The position numbers were made by a program, and so were the translations under genes. Shown here one piece after another: positions 23,659-33,780 of a stretch of DNA of 64,000 nt. Below the pieces are notes generated by a model, which was not told the DNA's origin, made no database searches, and saw nothing but the letters and a program-made list of their open reading frames with translations. The stretch comes from Selaginella moellendorffii (taxonomy: Eukaryota; Streptophyta; Lycopodiopsida; Selaginellales; Selaginellaceae). Numbering within the stretch: the stretch's first letter is position 1; the number at the start of each line of letters is the position of its first letter. The stretch is from assembly GCF_000143415.4 (NCBI RefSeq), contig NW_003314276.1, positions 1,530,466 through 1,594,465 on the forward strand, in the 5' to 3' direction.

Positions 23659-25069
23659 TCAAGGTGAACAAGCCGAATCTGAAGCTAAAGAAGAGCGATG
23701 GCATGCGCGCAAACACTATTTGTTTGTTCATTGAGCGTGTGGTGAGCTTTCCAAGATGAACGTCATTCCTATTAGCCAGACATATAACTTAATGGTGAGA
23801 ACATTTAGATATTATTCAATGTTATCTTTTTCTAACGAATCTAATTGTGAAGGTGTAGCAAGAGGCATTGCTAGTCTGGAGAAGTCATTTAACTCATTTG
23901 ACCCTTAGTGTATTTTCATGAAACTAAATAACATTCATATTATTAAGGAATTTCTCTAGTACCTTTTTTTTACGACATAGAGGCTTGCATTTCTTTCAAA
24001 GGTGATTTAGTAAAAGGCCTAAGGGCACATGCCATTCTATTTCTCAGACCGGTATTAAGATATACTAGTGCAAAGGGAAAAAGGTATTTGGTGATCAAGT
24101 AAATGGCATGAGGGCACACGCCATTATAAGCCTAAGCACTAGTGGACACCTCCTTTTTGGTACTCTCAACGGTACTATCATCCTTCTCCGGGTCAGTTGT
24201 TTTGCTTTGGATTGTTGTCTCTGACGTTACTGGGGCGTTCTCGATAGTTGTTAATGTTGCCGTTTGTTCAGAAAAATGATCACCTAGAGTATAGTACGGG
24301 GAGTTTGGAAGACTTATATATTCTACATCTTCACCTATCTCCTTCTCCGTCTCCTTTTCTGCCTCACTTACAGATTTTGTGCTTGCCATGAGAACGCTCT
24401 TCACCCTAAAATATGGAGTTCGTTGTGTTATAAAAGGAAACCAACACACACGCTGCAAGGGAATGATGGTACATAAAGCACGTAAGCCCACAATATGGGT
24501 TTATGTGCCATTAATATGGGCCACACGCCATATTATTAGATTTATGCACGTGTGATTGGTAAATGCATATGTCACATCATCTTTGTTTTACCTCACACAC
24601 TATATCAGGCCTAATGAACCATATCACATGTGCGCACATGCTATATATATGGAGAAGTATTATGCAAGGATAGAAAAATTCAATGCATGATTGTGGAGAG
24701 CAATGGCATGAAGCCACATGCTAAATAACATTTTAGAGAAAGAATTAAAATAAAAACATGCAAACAGTACTGAGTGGACCAAGACTTAGAAGTGCACAAT
24801 TGAATGAGGTATTTCTAATAAATATTTCACTCACCTCGTATAGGAATGGCTACCACTCTCAAATGGCGTATCGCCTCATGCCATCACCTCGCAATTTGTT
24901 ATAACAATCCGATGAATTCATATTCGGCTTGTTCACCTTGAACTTTAAGTAAAATTTGCTAGAACAACTAAGAATTTATACTTGTTATTTGTATCATCTC
25001 ACCTAGGAATGGCGTAAGGCCACATGCCATCACGCCTCCTCTGATTCAGATTCGGATTGTTCACCTTGA
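23659..25069. repeat. Three copies of a 20-bp motif ATTCGGCTTGTTCACCTTGA
   Basis: Direct copies lie at 24922-24941 and 25050-25069 (one mismatch, GGATTG for GGCTTG), and an inverted copy at 23659-23678. All are in the left 1.6 kb of the transposon, beside palindrome copies, outside recognised coding sequence. They could be subterminal protein-binding sites. Confidence 0.75.
24132..24491 (-). CDS. Ser/Thr- and Glu-rich small open frame in the transposon
   Basis: A reverse-strand frame of up to 119 codons, more likely used from the internal Met near 24390 (about 85 residues, MASTKSVSEAEKE...). It is low-complexity, acidic and rich in S, T, E and K, with no domain I recognise. It lies about 600 bp beyond the stop of gene 1 on the same strand. 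It may be a last exon of gene 1 (a GT donor, CAAG|GTGAGA, is present in the last codons of gene 1 near 25110), but I found no acceptor that keeps the phase. It may also be an independent small gene or not be translated. Confidence 0.35.
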   Translation of the reverse strand: MGLRALCTIIPLQRVCWFPFITQRTPYFRVKSVLMASTKSVSEAEKETEKEIGEDVEYISLPNSPYYTLGDHFSEQTATLTTIENAPVTSETTIQSKTTDPEKDDSTVESTKKEVSTSA

Positions 25070-25102
25070 AATAAAATACATTAGAAACTTAGTAAAGGAA
25101 TA

Positions 25103-28100
25103 TTAATGAATCTCACCTTGAACCCGGGTTATGAATGCTCTTGCTGCATCTCTTGCATGGTCTGGCAAGGTGATGGTGGCACTCTGCTTCCGCATCCAAC
25201 CATGCACAACATTATCCACCGATATGCTCATGCTGGGATCCCTTGGATTCAGCACCCATCTCTTTTCTAGGCAATCCTTCGTATATCCGGAACTTGGCTT
25301 GAACCACTCCACAGTTATATTGAAGGAGTTAGTTTCCGCGTCCTCCTCTGCATCAGTGATGCAGCGCCCCACCCATATCATTTGTTTTTTATTACTGGGT
25401 CTGACAAGCACGACCATTCCTTTGCAGACCTGTACTGGATTGAATGCTGAATCCGGCTTCTTGTTCCTCGGCCCACAATAATGATCCTCAACATCGTTAT
25501 CTGTCACTGCATTTCCAGAGAACATTGTTCCGCTACTATCTGGTGCTCTGGGTTCTGGCCAAAAGGACTCTTCCAATTCTTCATATACAACCGGCCCATT
25601 TTGGATAATAGATATAATCTTCTCCCAGTATTCGAGCAAAGGCTTGCACTTCTGAAAATAGGATTCTCCACCAAACACCAACCCCCTCTTCCAGAAGGCA
25701 ATATGCTGTCTAATCCTGGCCACTATACTTTCCTGGTCTTTGAGTCCATCCGGGTGCATCGGCCGTGGGGAACCTTAAGGAATCATAGGTTCCCCAGTTA
25801 TGGGATCTCTCTTGAAGAGTTCAATGCCATCCACTGGCAGCCACACTGTGTCCCATTCTCTCATCTTGTACCTCATCACTGGAGCACCGTCACGCATGCT
25901 GAAATGAAACTGAAGAGGCTTGGAGTGGCCAATCAGCATTTCAGATCCGTCCCTGATGAAGCCTCTTACAAACCCCTTAAAGTCTGGAACCTCTGTCACA
26001 AGTGCAGCTTCAACAGTGCCTTTGATGCAATTTTGGAATTCATCGTAGAGTTGTGGGAGGGTGAGGACATTGGATCGCCGGAGGGACTCTGCCAGGTGAC
26101 TGAACATGGCATCGACGTCTTCATGAGTGTGCTCAACCATGAGAAAGCCAAGTGTAACCGTTTCAAATATGCCTTTGGCAACAAGCATCGCCAAGTACGC
26201 GAAGACGTACATGTTTTTGTTCTCACTGCCAACATTGTCTGTTTGGAGCAGAAGATGAGGTGGAAGGCCACATCGGCCGCAAGAACTTCCTTGAGATTCT
26301 GCTTCGTTTGGATGAGGCTGTGCATTCACCGGGCGACCAGCATCGTCGGAATGGCATGAGGCCTCCCGTGATAACCCTACAATTTGACGGCCAACATATT
26401 CACTGGGATGGCATGGGGCCCCACGCGATACTGCAAGCCTTTGCTCCTCCTCCAGCTGAACCCTGTATGGGGTTCAATCAACAAGGGCCTTATGCAAGGG
26501 TTGGCTGTTCAGCTCAGTCTGCGCACTTTGCAGAGACCTTAAGTGTTTTGCTAGGGACACAATCATCATGTTTGCACCCCCGCCACCCCATAGAGGTACA
26601 AAGAAGTTCCCATAGTTCTGGGCACCATGCCCATGAGCGATTATGCCAAATAGAGACACAGGCAGCTGCATGGATGAAGAGATTGCCTTGGGGGCAGGAT
26701 TGAGTCGAGGTAAGCACGTCTTTTTCTGGTCCATTTTGTCGTGGATGATGTAGAGGTAAGAGTCAGGTCTCTCCATGGAGAGAATCCTGTTATGATAATA
26801 TGCAGTCCTGCAGCTTCTCTGCTCGATGTTGTGGTCGAGCCGCCTTCTAACCAACGTCTCTCGCTCTTGAGCGCTGCAAGAATTCTTCGACAAAGCCATT
26901 TGATAGCAGTGCACTCGTCACACTTTGAAAAGCTGGAGTACTTTCCTATACTCACATCCCTGAACATGTTGCTCCACAATCTACTAAATCTAGATTGGCT
27001 CAGCTTCCTGTAGCCATTACTCTGGAGTTCCCGATTCACATCTTCCAATATGGCCCCCTTGGTATACATGGAAGGGAGAACTCGTTGGGTGTCTCGTGTT
27101 CCATCTTCCAAGAGGCGGGTTTTATGTGGTTGCTGCTCGCTACATGTCTCGATAAACCTCTTGAAGATTGCCTCTCCATATACAACATGACCCCTGGTTT
27201 TGTGCGTACCGTCGTTCCCATGGACTGCCTGTTGAACCCTTTGTTCCTTGAACTCAGTTTTGATTCTGTAGAATGTGGTTCGAGGGACTCCATAAATGAT
27301 TCTCCATGCCTTCATGCAGACCAAACCCCTCTGGAAGACCATGCCCCCCACCTGATGTTCTGAAGCATCAACAGATGACCGTAATGCCTCATACACAAAA
27401 TTGCGAGCTGCCTTCCAGGACAATGTCTTGTATCTTGCTCTCTCCTCTTCAATAGCATCCCAATCAGCATGTTGACAGCACCTCCTTTTGCAACAAGCAA
27501 CTGTCGAGACCATTCGAACCTCCATCGCCATTTTCTGCCTTTTCGGTTCATTGCTCAGATCCCTTTGGCTGCGCTTTAGGAAGGTGTACTTTCTTTTCCC
27601 ATGAAGAGATGTTCTGTCATCAGTTGTAGTGGTGTTTGATTGTGAATCCTTCACATTCTCAAACACTAAGTGCCTCAATTTCCACCGCACAATGCTTCCA
27701 ATAGTCAGACTGTTTTCTTCTGTGTCAACAACCTCTAAAATCGCAACTCCAATATCATCCCAGCTCAATTCTTGATTAGCAACCGCATCTCTTGGATCGA
27801 CAACTGTGGCTAAGCCCTCAGCTACCACCTCCCCCTCGGGGTTGTTTAGAAACACCTTTGCCTGAATCCATGTAGCACGATTCTTAAGATCCACGGAGGG
27901 AACATGCATCGCACTTGCGCTGTCCCCAACATCTGCTTTCTTCTGAATATTTTTCAAGGCAACAACAACATTTACCCCGACGACCATCTCTCCTCGTTCA
28001 ATAGCGACCACATTCCCATCGAAGACAGTCTCTACTGATACAGCAGCATTGCCTTCCCCAAGCCTTTGACAGTGTATAACAAAGTTCTGATCCATAGACA

Positions 28101-28170
28101 CAAGGGTCCCTTTTGCAACTCTCTTCCCACCATTCAAAATGTAAGCCTTTTCCCCAACCTTGAAGGCCAT
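25103..28170 (-). pseudogene. Transposon gene 1: candidate transposase (DUF7869-like), about 1,020 codons, disabled
   Basis: One frame runs from ATG 28170 to a TAA at 25103-25105 if three lesions are ignored: a one-base loss in an A run at about 26899-26901, TGA at 26474-26476 and TAA at 25775-25777. The N terminus has two related modules of the kind seen in plant transposon proteins (VAKGT, VAEGL). A helix-rich DNA-binding-like segment follows (RIIYGVPRTTFYRIK), then HGNDG and KCDECTAIK. The core has three acidic blocks: IIHDKMDQKK (Asp about 478), LLLQTDNVGSENKN (Asp about 645) and EHTHEDVDAMFSHL (Asp about 687). These resemble the D...QxDN...GHTHxxxD pattern of DUF7869-type proteins, in which an RNase H-like DDE/D nuclease is plausible. 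Here the G of GHTH is E. The C terminus (25103-25759) has a small beta-rich module. An acceptor-like CTTTCAG just before the ATG suggests a leader intron upstream. Confidence 0.7.
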
Positions 28171-28450
28171 TCTGAAAGTGCAGAAAAGAAGTTAAGACCA
28201 TACAAAAAATGATTGGAGAATGGCCTAAATCATAACATACCAAACAACCTCAATAGCATGAGGCCACATGCCATTATTCAAACATGCTATTGACACCCAC
28301 GTGAAATTTTGCATTCACAAAATTGGCATGAGGCCTCATGCCATCTTGATATACACACAGCTGCAGGCAAGTAAAAACATACATGACAATACGCTAGCCA
28401 TGAAATTGCAAGGGCCCAAGATGGCATGTGGCCTCATGCCATTTCTAAAT
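28171..28450 (-). other. Probable leader intron of gene 1 with three palindromes
   Basis: Reading on the reverse strand, a pyrimidine-rich CTTTCAG ends one base before the ATG of gene 1, which suggests a 5'-leader intron. The stretch upstream of it holds palindrome copies at 28253-28275, 28323-28344 and 28421-28442. The donor site was not fixed. Confidence 0.4.
28325..28342. repeat. Perfect 18-bp copy of the family palindrome
   Basis: GGCATGAGGCCTCATGCC is its own reverse complement, and this is the cleanest copy. It is extended by T and AT so that the 22-bp unit is TTGGCATG...CATGCCAT. Confidence 0.95.
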
Positions 28451-30785
28451 GTGGTCCTAAGCCATTCCATGGTGAACATACCAGGAAGCACAAGTGCCGA
28501 ATATCAAGAGGAAGCGGTAGCCACACCAAAGACAGTGCCGCTCGCAACACCGCAACTACTCATAGCGCCGCTCGCAACACCGCAACTACTCGTAGTGCCG
28601 CTCGCACAAACTGCCACTCGCATAAACTGCCGCTCGCAATGGCGCTCGCAATGCCACAACCGCTCGTAGACGGATAAACCACAGCCCACAACGCCGCTTA
28701 CACAAGCAACGCTCATTGCGCTCAGCGGAACCAAGAACACGGCGCACAAAAATGATAAACCTAGGAATGAGTTCGAGAATTCAAAAATAACACACGCTTG
28801 AACGTCACATCAAATCCTCTGACAAACCAGATCTTATGATTCCTCTGACAAATTTCAAACTGAGTAGCTTCTAGACTTTGTTGTCGGAGGTTGAACTTTG
28901 TCACATCATGTCCTTGCCTCGATCCAGCTGTGCCATGTCAGTGATTCGAACTTTCCATGCCATGTCAGCGATCCGCGCCAAGATTATTCGCCGTGTAAAG
29001 GAATAATTATGCTGTGTGTGTACGTCCATTTATGGCAATATAAGGCCACACGCCATTCAAAGAATAATGCTAGTCGAGCATTTTTTGGTGCATTTTTGGG
29101 TTCAAAATTGCATGAGCCCACACGCTATAAAGTTTACCTGTACCAAAAATAGAAACAGCTTTATTTACTTGGGAATTTAAGTGGTTGAGGCATTTTTAAA
29201 CTTACAAACACATGCCCTACTTACATTCCTTTGGTTGCTTAAAATTCAAAAATATTATAAACCTTTCTTTTTGCATTTTCAATGTTTTCAATTATGGTTT
29301 TTGATTTTCGCAGGACCAGCCTAGTAATCTATTTGCATCCCGTCATGTTTATAGCTAGCTTTCGTTTGTCCCCTTCGCTAGCCTGAGATACATCTGCTCG
29401 TCATCTGCCTCTTACAGCATTTGCCCAGAAAGAGCATCTTTCTTCACGCAGCATTTGCCACATGTTTAGGGTTTAGGGTTTAGGGTTTAGCAATTCAGTA
29501 GCTTGATAAACATGCAAATACAGAACTTGATGCAAAATCCTTTGATATGTCACAATGCCCCTAGGACCATAAACACATTTCAATAGAGAGGGTCCTTTCA
29601 TTTCATAACTCCTTGCGTAGATCTTGGTGAAACCAGAGTTAGTGAAGTTAGTTTCTTGTGATCCCGCATCTGATTGTGATGTCCCTTTGCAGTGTCGATG
29701 GAAAGGTCAATGCACACCAAACTGTAAAATCTTGGAGCAAAATAACGGTCGGATCTATGGCAAATGCCCCTGAAACATTGTAAGGCTCGTGTGGTCTCAT
29801 GTGGTGTCCGATCGAGATGCTTCTTTGCAGGGTCATCAAGAAAGACATTGTATACCATTCTGTAAAATATAGTTGCGATCTAACGGTTGGATCTCCAGAA
29901 AACTCAAAAAAACTCTCGCGCATGTCAGAATATTCTAGGAATATACTCCTATGTGCCCCTGAAATTGGCATGCGGCCTCACGCCATTCAAGAGATAACGC
30001 CAGATGACGCCGAGCATTTTTTGGTGCATTTTTTGGGATCAAAATTGCATGAGCCCACACGCTTGAACGTCATATCAAATCCTCTGACAAACCAGATCTT
30101 ATAATTCCATTGTATACCATTCTTTATTTAGCTAAACATTTGGCATTTTTAGAAATACAAGATGCTTTGGAATATCCAATCATGCATGGTATAAATATAG
30201 CGAGGGTATTAAATGATATCCCAATCATGATCTTTCTTTTGGATTTCACGTGCATGCAGTCCGAGGAATGATGACGTTGCGGATTTCTTTTGGATTTCAC
30301 GTGCATGCATGCGCGCGGCGATCCAGAAATTAATGGTGGCGCCCAAGTCCGAGGAATGATGACGTGGTGGGATTACTAACCGTCGTGACATTTCGTGCGT
30401 GTGAGGTTAGGTTTTGCATTTTGCTTCATACTCGCGCTCGCATCGCGCTCCCACTCGCGATCACGCTCACATTCGCGCTCATCTACCTTCTCTACAGGTT
30501 TCTCGTGTGCATCAGCGTCCACTCGCGCTTGCATCACACTCGCGCTCGCATCGCGCTCGTGTGCATCGGCGTCCACTTCAAGACACACCCAGTTTGTAAC
30601 TTCGCCGCCAACTCCGCCGCCCACTCCGCCACCCATACGCAGCCCACTTGGCGTCCTGGGAGATTTCAGCGCCACTCTCCAACTGTAAGTGGCAGAGTAG
30701 CCTTGTTGCTACGATCCGCTGCACACACAGTGCACATTCGCCAGCGAGTCCGGCCTCGATTGTCACGGCCTCCATTCGGCTTCAA
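28451..30785. promoter_or_regulatory. Central divergent promoter region of the transposon
   Basis: This 2.3-kb stretch separates the start regions of genes 1 and 2 and has no convincing frame. It holds a 30-bp minisatellite (28535-28650, unit with GCCGCTCGCAACACCGC) and a telomere-like TTTAGGG run (29465-29490). A tandem duplication at about 30230-30371 is built around TTTTGGATTTCACGTGCATG and GTCCGAGGAATGATGACG. Two interspersed repeats are 28792-28855 against 30057-30113, and 29083-29127 against 30012-30062. CGCTCGCA-rich tracts lie near both genes (28540-28660 and 30425-30560). Promoter function is inferred from position. Confidence 0.5.
29465..29490 (+). repeat. Short telomere-like repeat (TTTAGGG)3 plus TTTAG
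   Basis: Three perfect units and a partial fourth of the plant telomere sequence, inside the central region of the transposon. Telo-box motifs of this kind occur in plant promoters, especially of translation and growth genes. No role is proven here. Confidence 0.9.
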
Positions 30786-30788
30786 ATG

Positions 30789-31027
30789 GTAAGTCTTTTA
30801 GGCCAAGTAGAAAATGGCATGAGGCCACATGCCATTCAGTAGCAACATTGGCATGCACCGATTGGGCTTTCGAGTGCAGTCCGGTTACAGATGGCGTGTA
30901 GCCTCACGCCATCTTAGGATGCAGCCTCAAAACATCTGATGCAGTGGTGAATGGCGTGTGGCCTCACGTTATTTCCAGCTGCTAGCTTTTCATCTGTCAG
31001 CTCTAATTGTTGTGCATTTCTGAACAG
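30789..31027 (+). other. First intron of gene 2, containing three palindromes
   Basis: The exon before it ends in ATG|GTAAGT and the next starts after CTGAACAG. Joining them gives M-ARNCVLLPATVNVDAEKGEEF in an open frame, so the start codon would sit at the splice junction. At 239 nt it is several times longer than the other introns. Palindromes lie at 30814, 30891 and 30951. Confidence 0.65.
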
Positions 31028-32112
31028 GCGAGGAATTGCGTTCTTCTTCCAGCCACTGTCAATGTGGATGCAGAGAAGGGGGAGGAGTTCACCAGTTGGA
31101 CTTTCGGGATGGAAGGCGAGGATCTGAGGCTGTACAACACAGATGGTGGGAGAAAAGAATGCATGGGGATCCTCATCCAAGTGACAGACACTCCATGCAG
31201 TTCCATGCAAGAATATGGACTGGCACTTGTGGTAGAGACAGCGTCCGCCTTCAAGATCCACCTTGCACATCCTAGCGGCTTCCCGGAGGGGGCAGCGGCT
31301 ATGAGGAATTCCTAGAGGGAGCTAGGGAGAGGTTGTCCAGGAGGCCCACAATTTCAAAGACGCTGCGGGTCTATGAAGATCACATGGAATCCATGGACCT
31401 CACCTACAGCGATGTTCAAAAACTATATTCCAACATTGAGCCGTTGAGAGTGCCTCCAGTTCACGAAGCGAAGGGGAAGGGGGTCGATCTGGAAACTACC
31501 CCGAAGCAGAAAAGGGTGGTCAAGCTCAAGCCAACGTCCGACTCTCCTGCAGCTCCAAAAAAAAAGCTACTCGGTGATGCCATTGCCTCGGGTTCGAACA
31601 CTACACCCACCAAAAAGAAGAGCCACAAAGAGCAGAAAGAGCAAGAAGAGGCAGCAAAAATCGTCGCAGATAATAGTACTTGTTACTATTCCAACAAAGT
31701 ATATATAATCGACGTGAGCCGTATCGACATCCAAAGCAAATACAACCACAGGCTAGTATCTGATGAGTGGGTGGAGAAACTGAAGCAGAAGATGCTGGCA
31801 AGTCCAGTAACACCCGACATCGCAGACGTGATCCCCTACTACCGAACATTGGCGATGCAAGAGATAGTTCTGGATATTATGGTGGGCGAGGAGGTGAAGA
31901 AAGTCTTCAGGACAAGAGTTGTCCGCCTGATAAAAGGCAACTCGCCCCTCCGATCTATCATATCCATCTCCCACGCGCAGAATATCAAGCAAGAAACGTG
32001 CTACAAATCGGGTCTGCATGAGACATTGGCACGAACACGGAAGCTCTGGGTTCAACTGAAGAAGCCAGAAAAACCAGGACAAGGACGTGCACTAGCAACT
32101 AGCGCCTGGCAG

Positions 32113-32166
32113 GTAAGCCTCGTTGCATGTGGCATAGCATGTGGCCTCACGCCATTTCCATTGCAG
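32113..32166 (+). other. 54-nt intron of gene 2 built around a palindrome
   Basis: CAG|GTAAGC to TTGCAG|GAATTC. The palindrome 32134-32155 fills the middle 22 of 54 nt. The length is a multiple of three without stops, so the frame stays open across it. Confidence 0.75.
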
Positions 32167-33731
32167 GAATTCTCGAGTCTTCTCTCGAAAACACTGGGGG
32201 TCAATGACACACTCAGCATCCATAACATTCTACTCGCGACAAAAGTTGTTTTTGACAAATGGGTAGATGTGCTGAGGAGGTACCATGACGGGGAGTTGCT
32301 AAACTCAATGGGTGTGGAGGACGGCCGGAAGCCCAATGATTTGAAGCTCAACGCCTTGCGTTTCTCGCGGTCTCTAGACGACGACGACCTTCTGACAGTG
32401 GCTAATGCTCTTCTACATAGTGAGGTAGTCTTCAACAAGACCAAAATGACTCCCGGCCATATTGTGACATACGAGGACTTGTGCACGACTCTGAGAGCTC
32501 GTGCGCTATTGAAGGATTGGATCTTCGAGCAAGTGGCTGTGGAGAGGGTGAGCATCGACACCACGCAAGAGATGATGGAAGAGCTGGAGTTGTCAAATGA
32601 AGACATCGACGACTACGTGAAGGGGGCCCCCAAGTTCATTGATCTGCTGCGGGATGCCACGAAAAGTAAAGCTGAGAAGTTGGATCAGTATCCAAATTTC
32701 ATTAAAAGGGATGTCGACCGCCGGCTTCAGAAACAGCTCGACCCCGCAGCAGAGCCCTATCGAGAACCTTACCGGGTATACGTGAATTCGGATGAGGATC
32801 AAAGGTGGAGGAGCATCGTTTCCCGCGGAGATGAGCAGGTCAAGAACATCTTTTGTGTGATGGACTTCACAAACGAGGAGATCACTCATGCAGATGAAGT
32901 CAGCTCCATCATTGACTTAATGGTGGGACTTGCGGAGGTGGAATCTTCAATCCACTATATGATCTACGACTCCGAATCCTATCACAAGTTCTGAAAGGCC
33001 TTGAACGAGGTGAAGGGTCAGTTGAAAGGCAAGGAGATGCAGGAGATCCATGGGATAATGGCTAAGAAGAAGATACCGACAAATGTCCGCATCTTCACAC
33101 TCGCCCTTGTTATTGGTCCTGCAGCAAAGTGGGACTGGAATGACTTCCCAGCTTCGTTCGACAAGGCCGATCGAATTGATCTGAGGGAGGTCAATTTACC
33201 CGTGCCTGAGGAACTAAAGACGGCTATGGAGCTTTCGAATCTAGAGAAAGCTCCAGGTGCAGCATGGGAAATGCTCAGCTGGGTCTTCAACGCAATAGCA
33301 CCTACTTCCGACTCCAAGGGCAAATGCGTTGTTGAGTACAACTGCGGTAGACTATTCTTTCGAGCCGCACTACTCAAGGGTGTCCCGTGTGTTGCGGTGA
33401 CAAACTCCATTGAAGAGGTGACTTCAATGAAGCATATAATTACAGTTGCCAAAGAAAAACAGTATCTTCTCTACGAACCTGGTGAGTACGCACTTTAAGT
33501 TTAAATGTTATCTCACAAGCTCTGTATGCAGGAGCGTGGCCACCCCCAGATGCTGAAACGGCGTTAACAGCTACTGTTGGGCCGAGCTCACAACCTGCAT
33601 AAGGTAAGGTCACGTGAGGCCTCACGCCATTTTGATTATAGATCGTTGTGAATATTTAGACACGAGAACTGAAAAGCGCACTGGTGGCACATCGAAGAAG
33701 GACAAACAGACAAGCAATAGGAAAAAAGGAG

Positions 33732-33780
33732 GTACAAATTATATTTGCAATGGCATGTGGTCTCATGCCATTCTTTGCAG
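33732..33780 (+). other. 49-nt intron of gene 2 built around a palindrome
   Basis: GGAG|GTACAA to TTTGCAG|GAGACA, phase 1, with the palindrome at 33750-33771. The neighbouring intron 33604-33659 (AAG|GTAAGG to ATTTAG|ACACG) likewise holds a palindrome at 33607-33630. Confidence 0.7.

Noticed and set aside
26330-26475. An intron in gene 1 between the first and second acidic blocks
   Set aside because: The frame before the TGA at 26474-26476 and the frame after it are the same and stay open, so a single nonsense change explains the break better than splicing.
25131-26703. Long forward-strand frames over the transposase gene (for example 25481-26359)
   Set aside because: They lie opposite gene 1 and have no domain. 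The reverse frame has the recognisable motifs and coding-like continuity.
29598-29971. Reverse frames in the central transposon region as a third gene
   Set aside because: They are short, overlapping, without a domain, and run through interspersed repeats.
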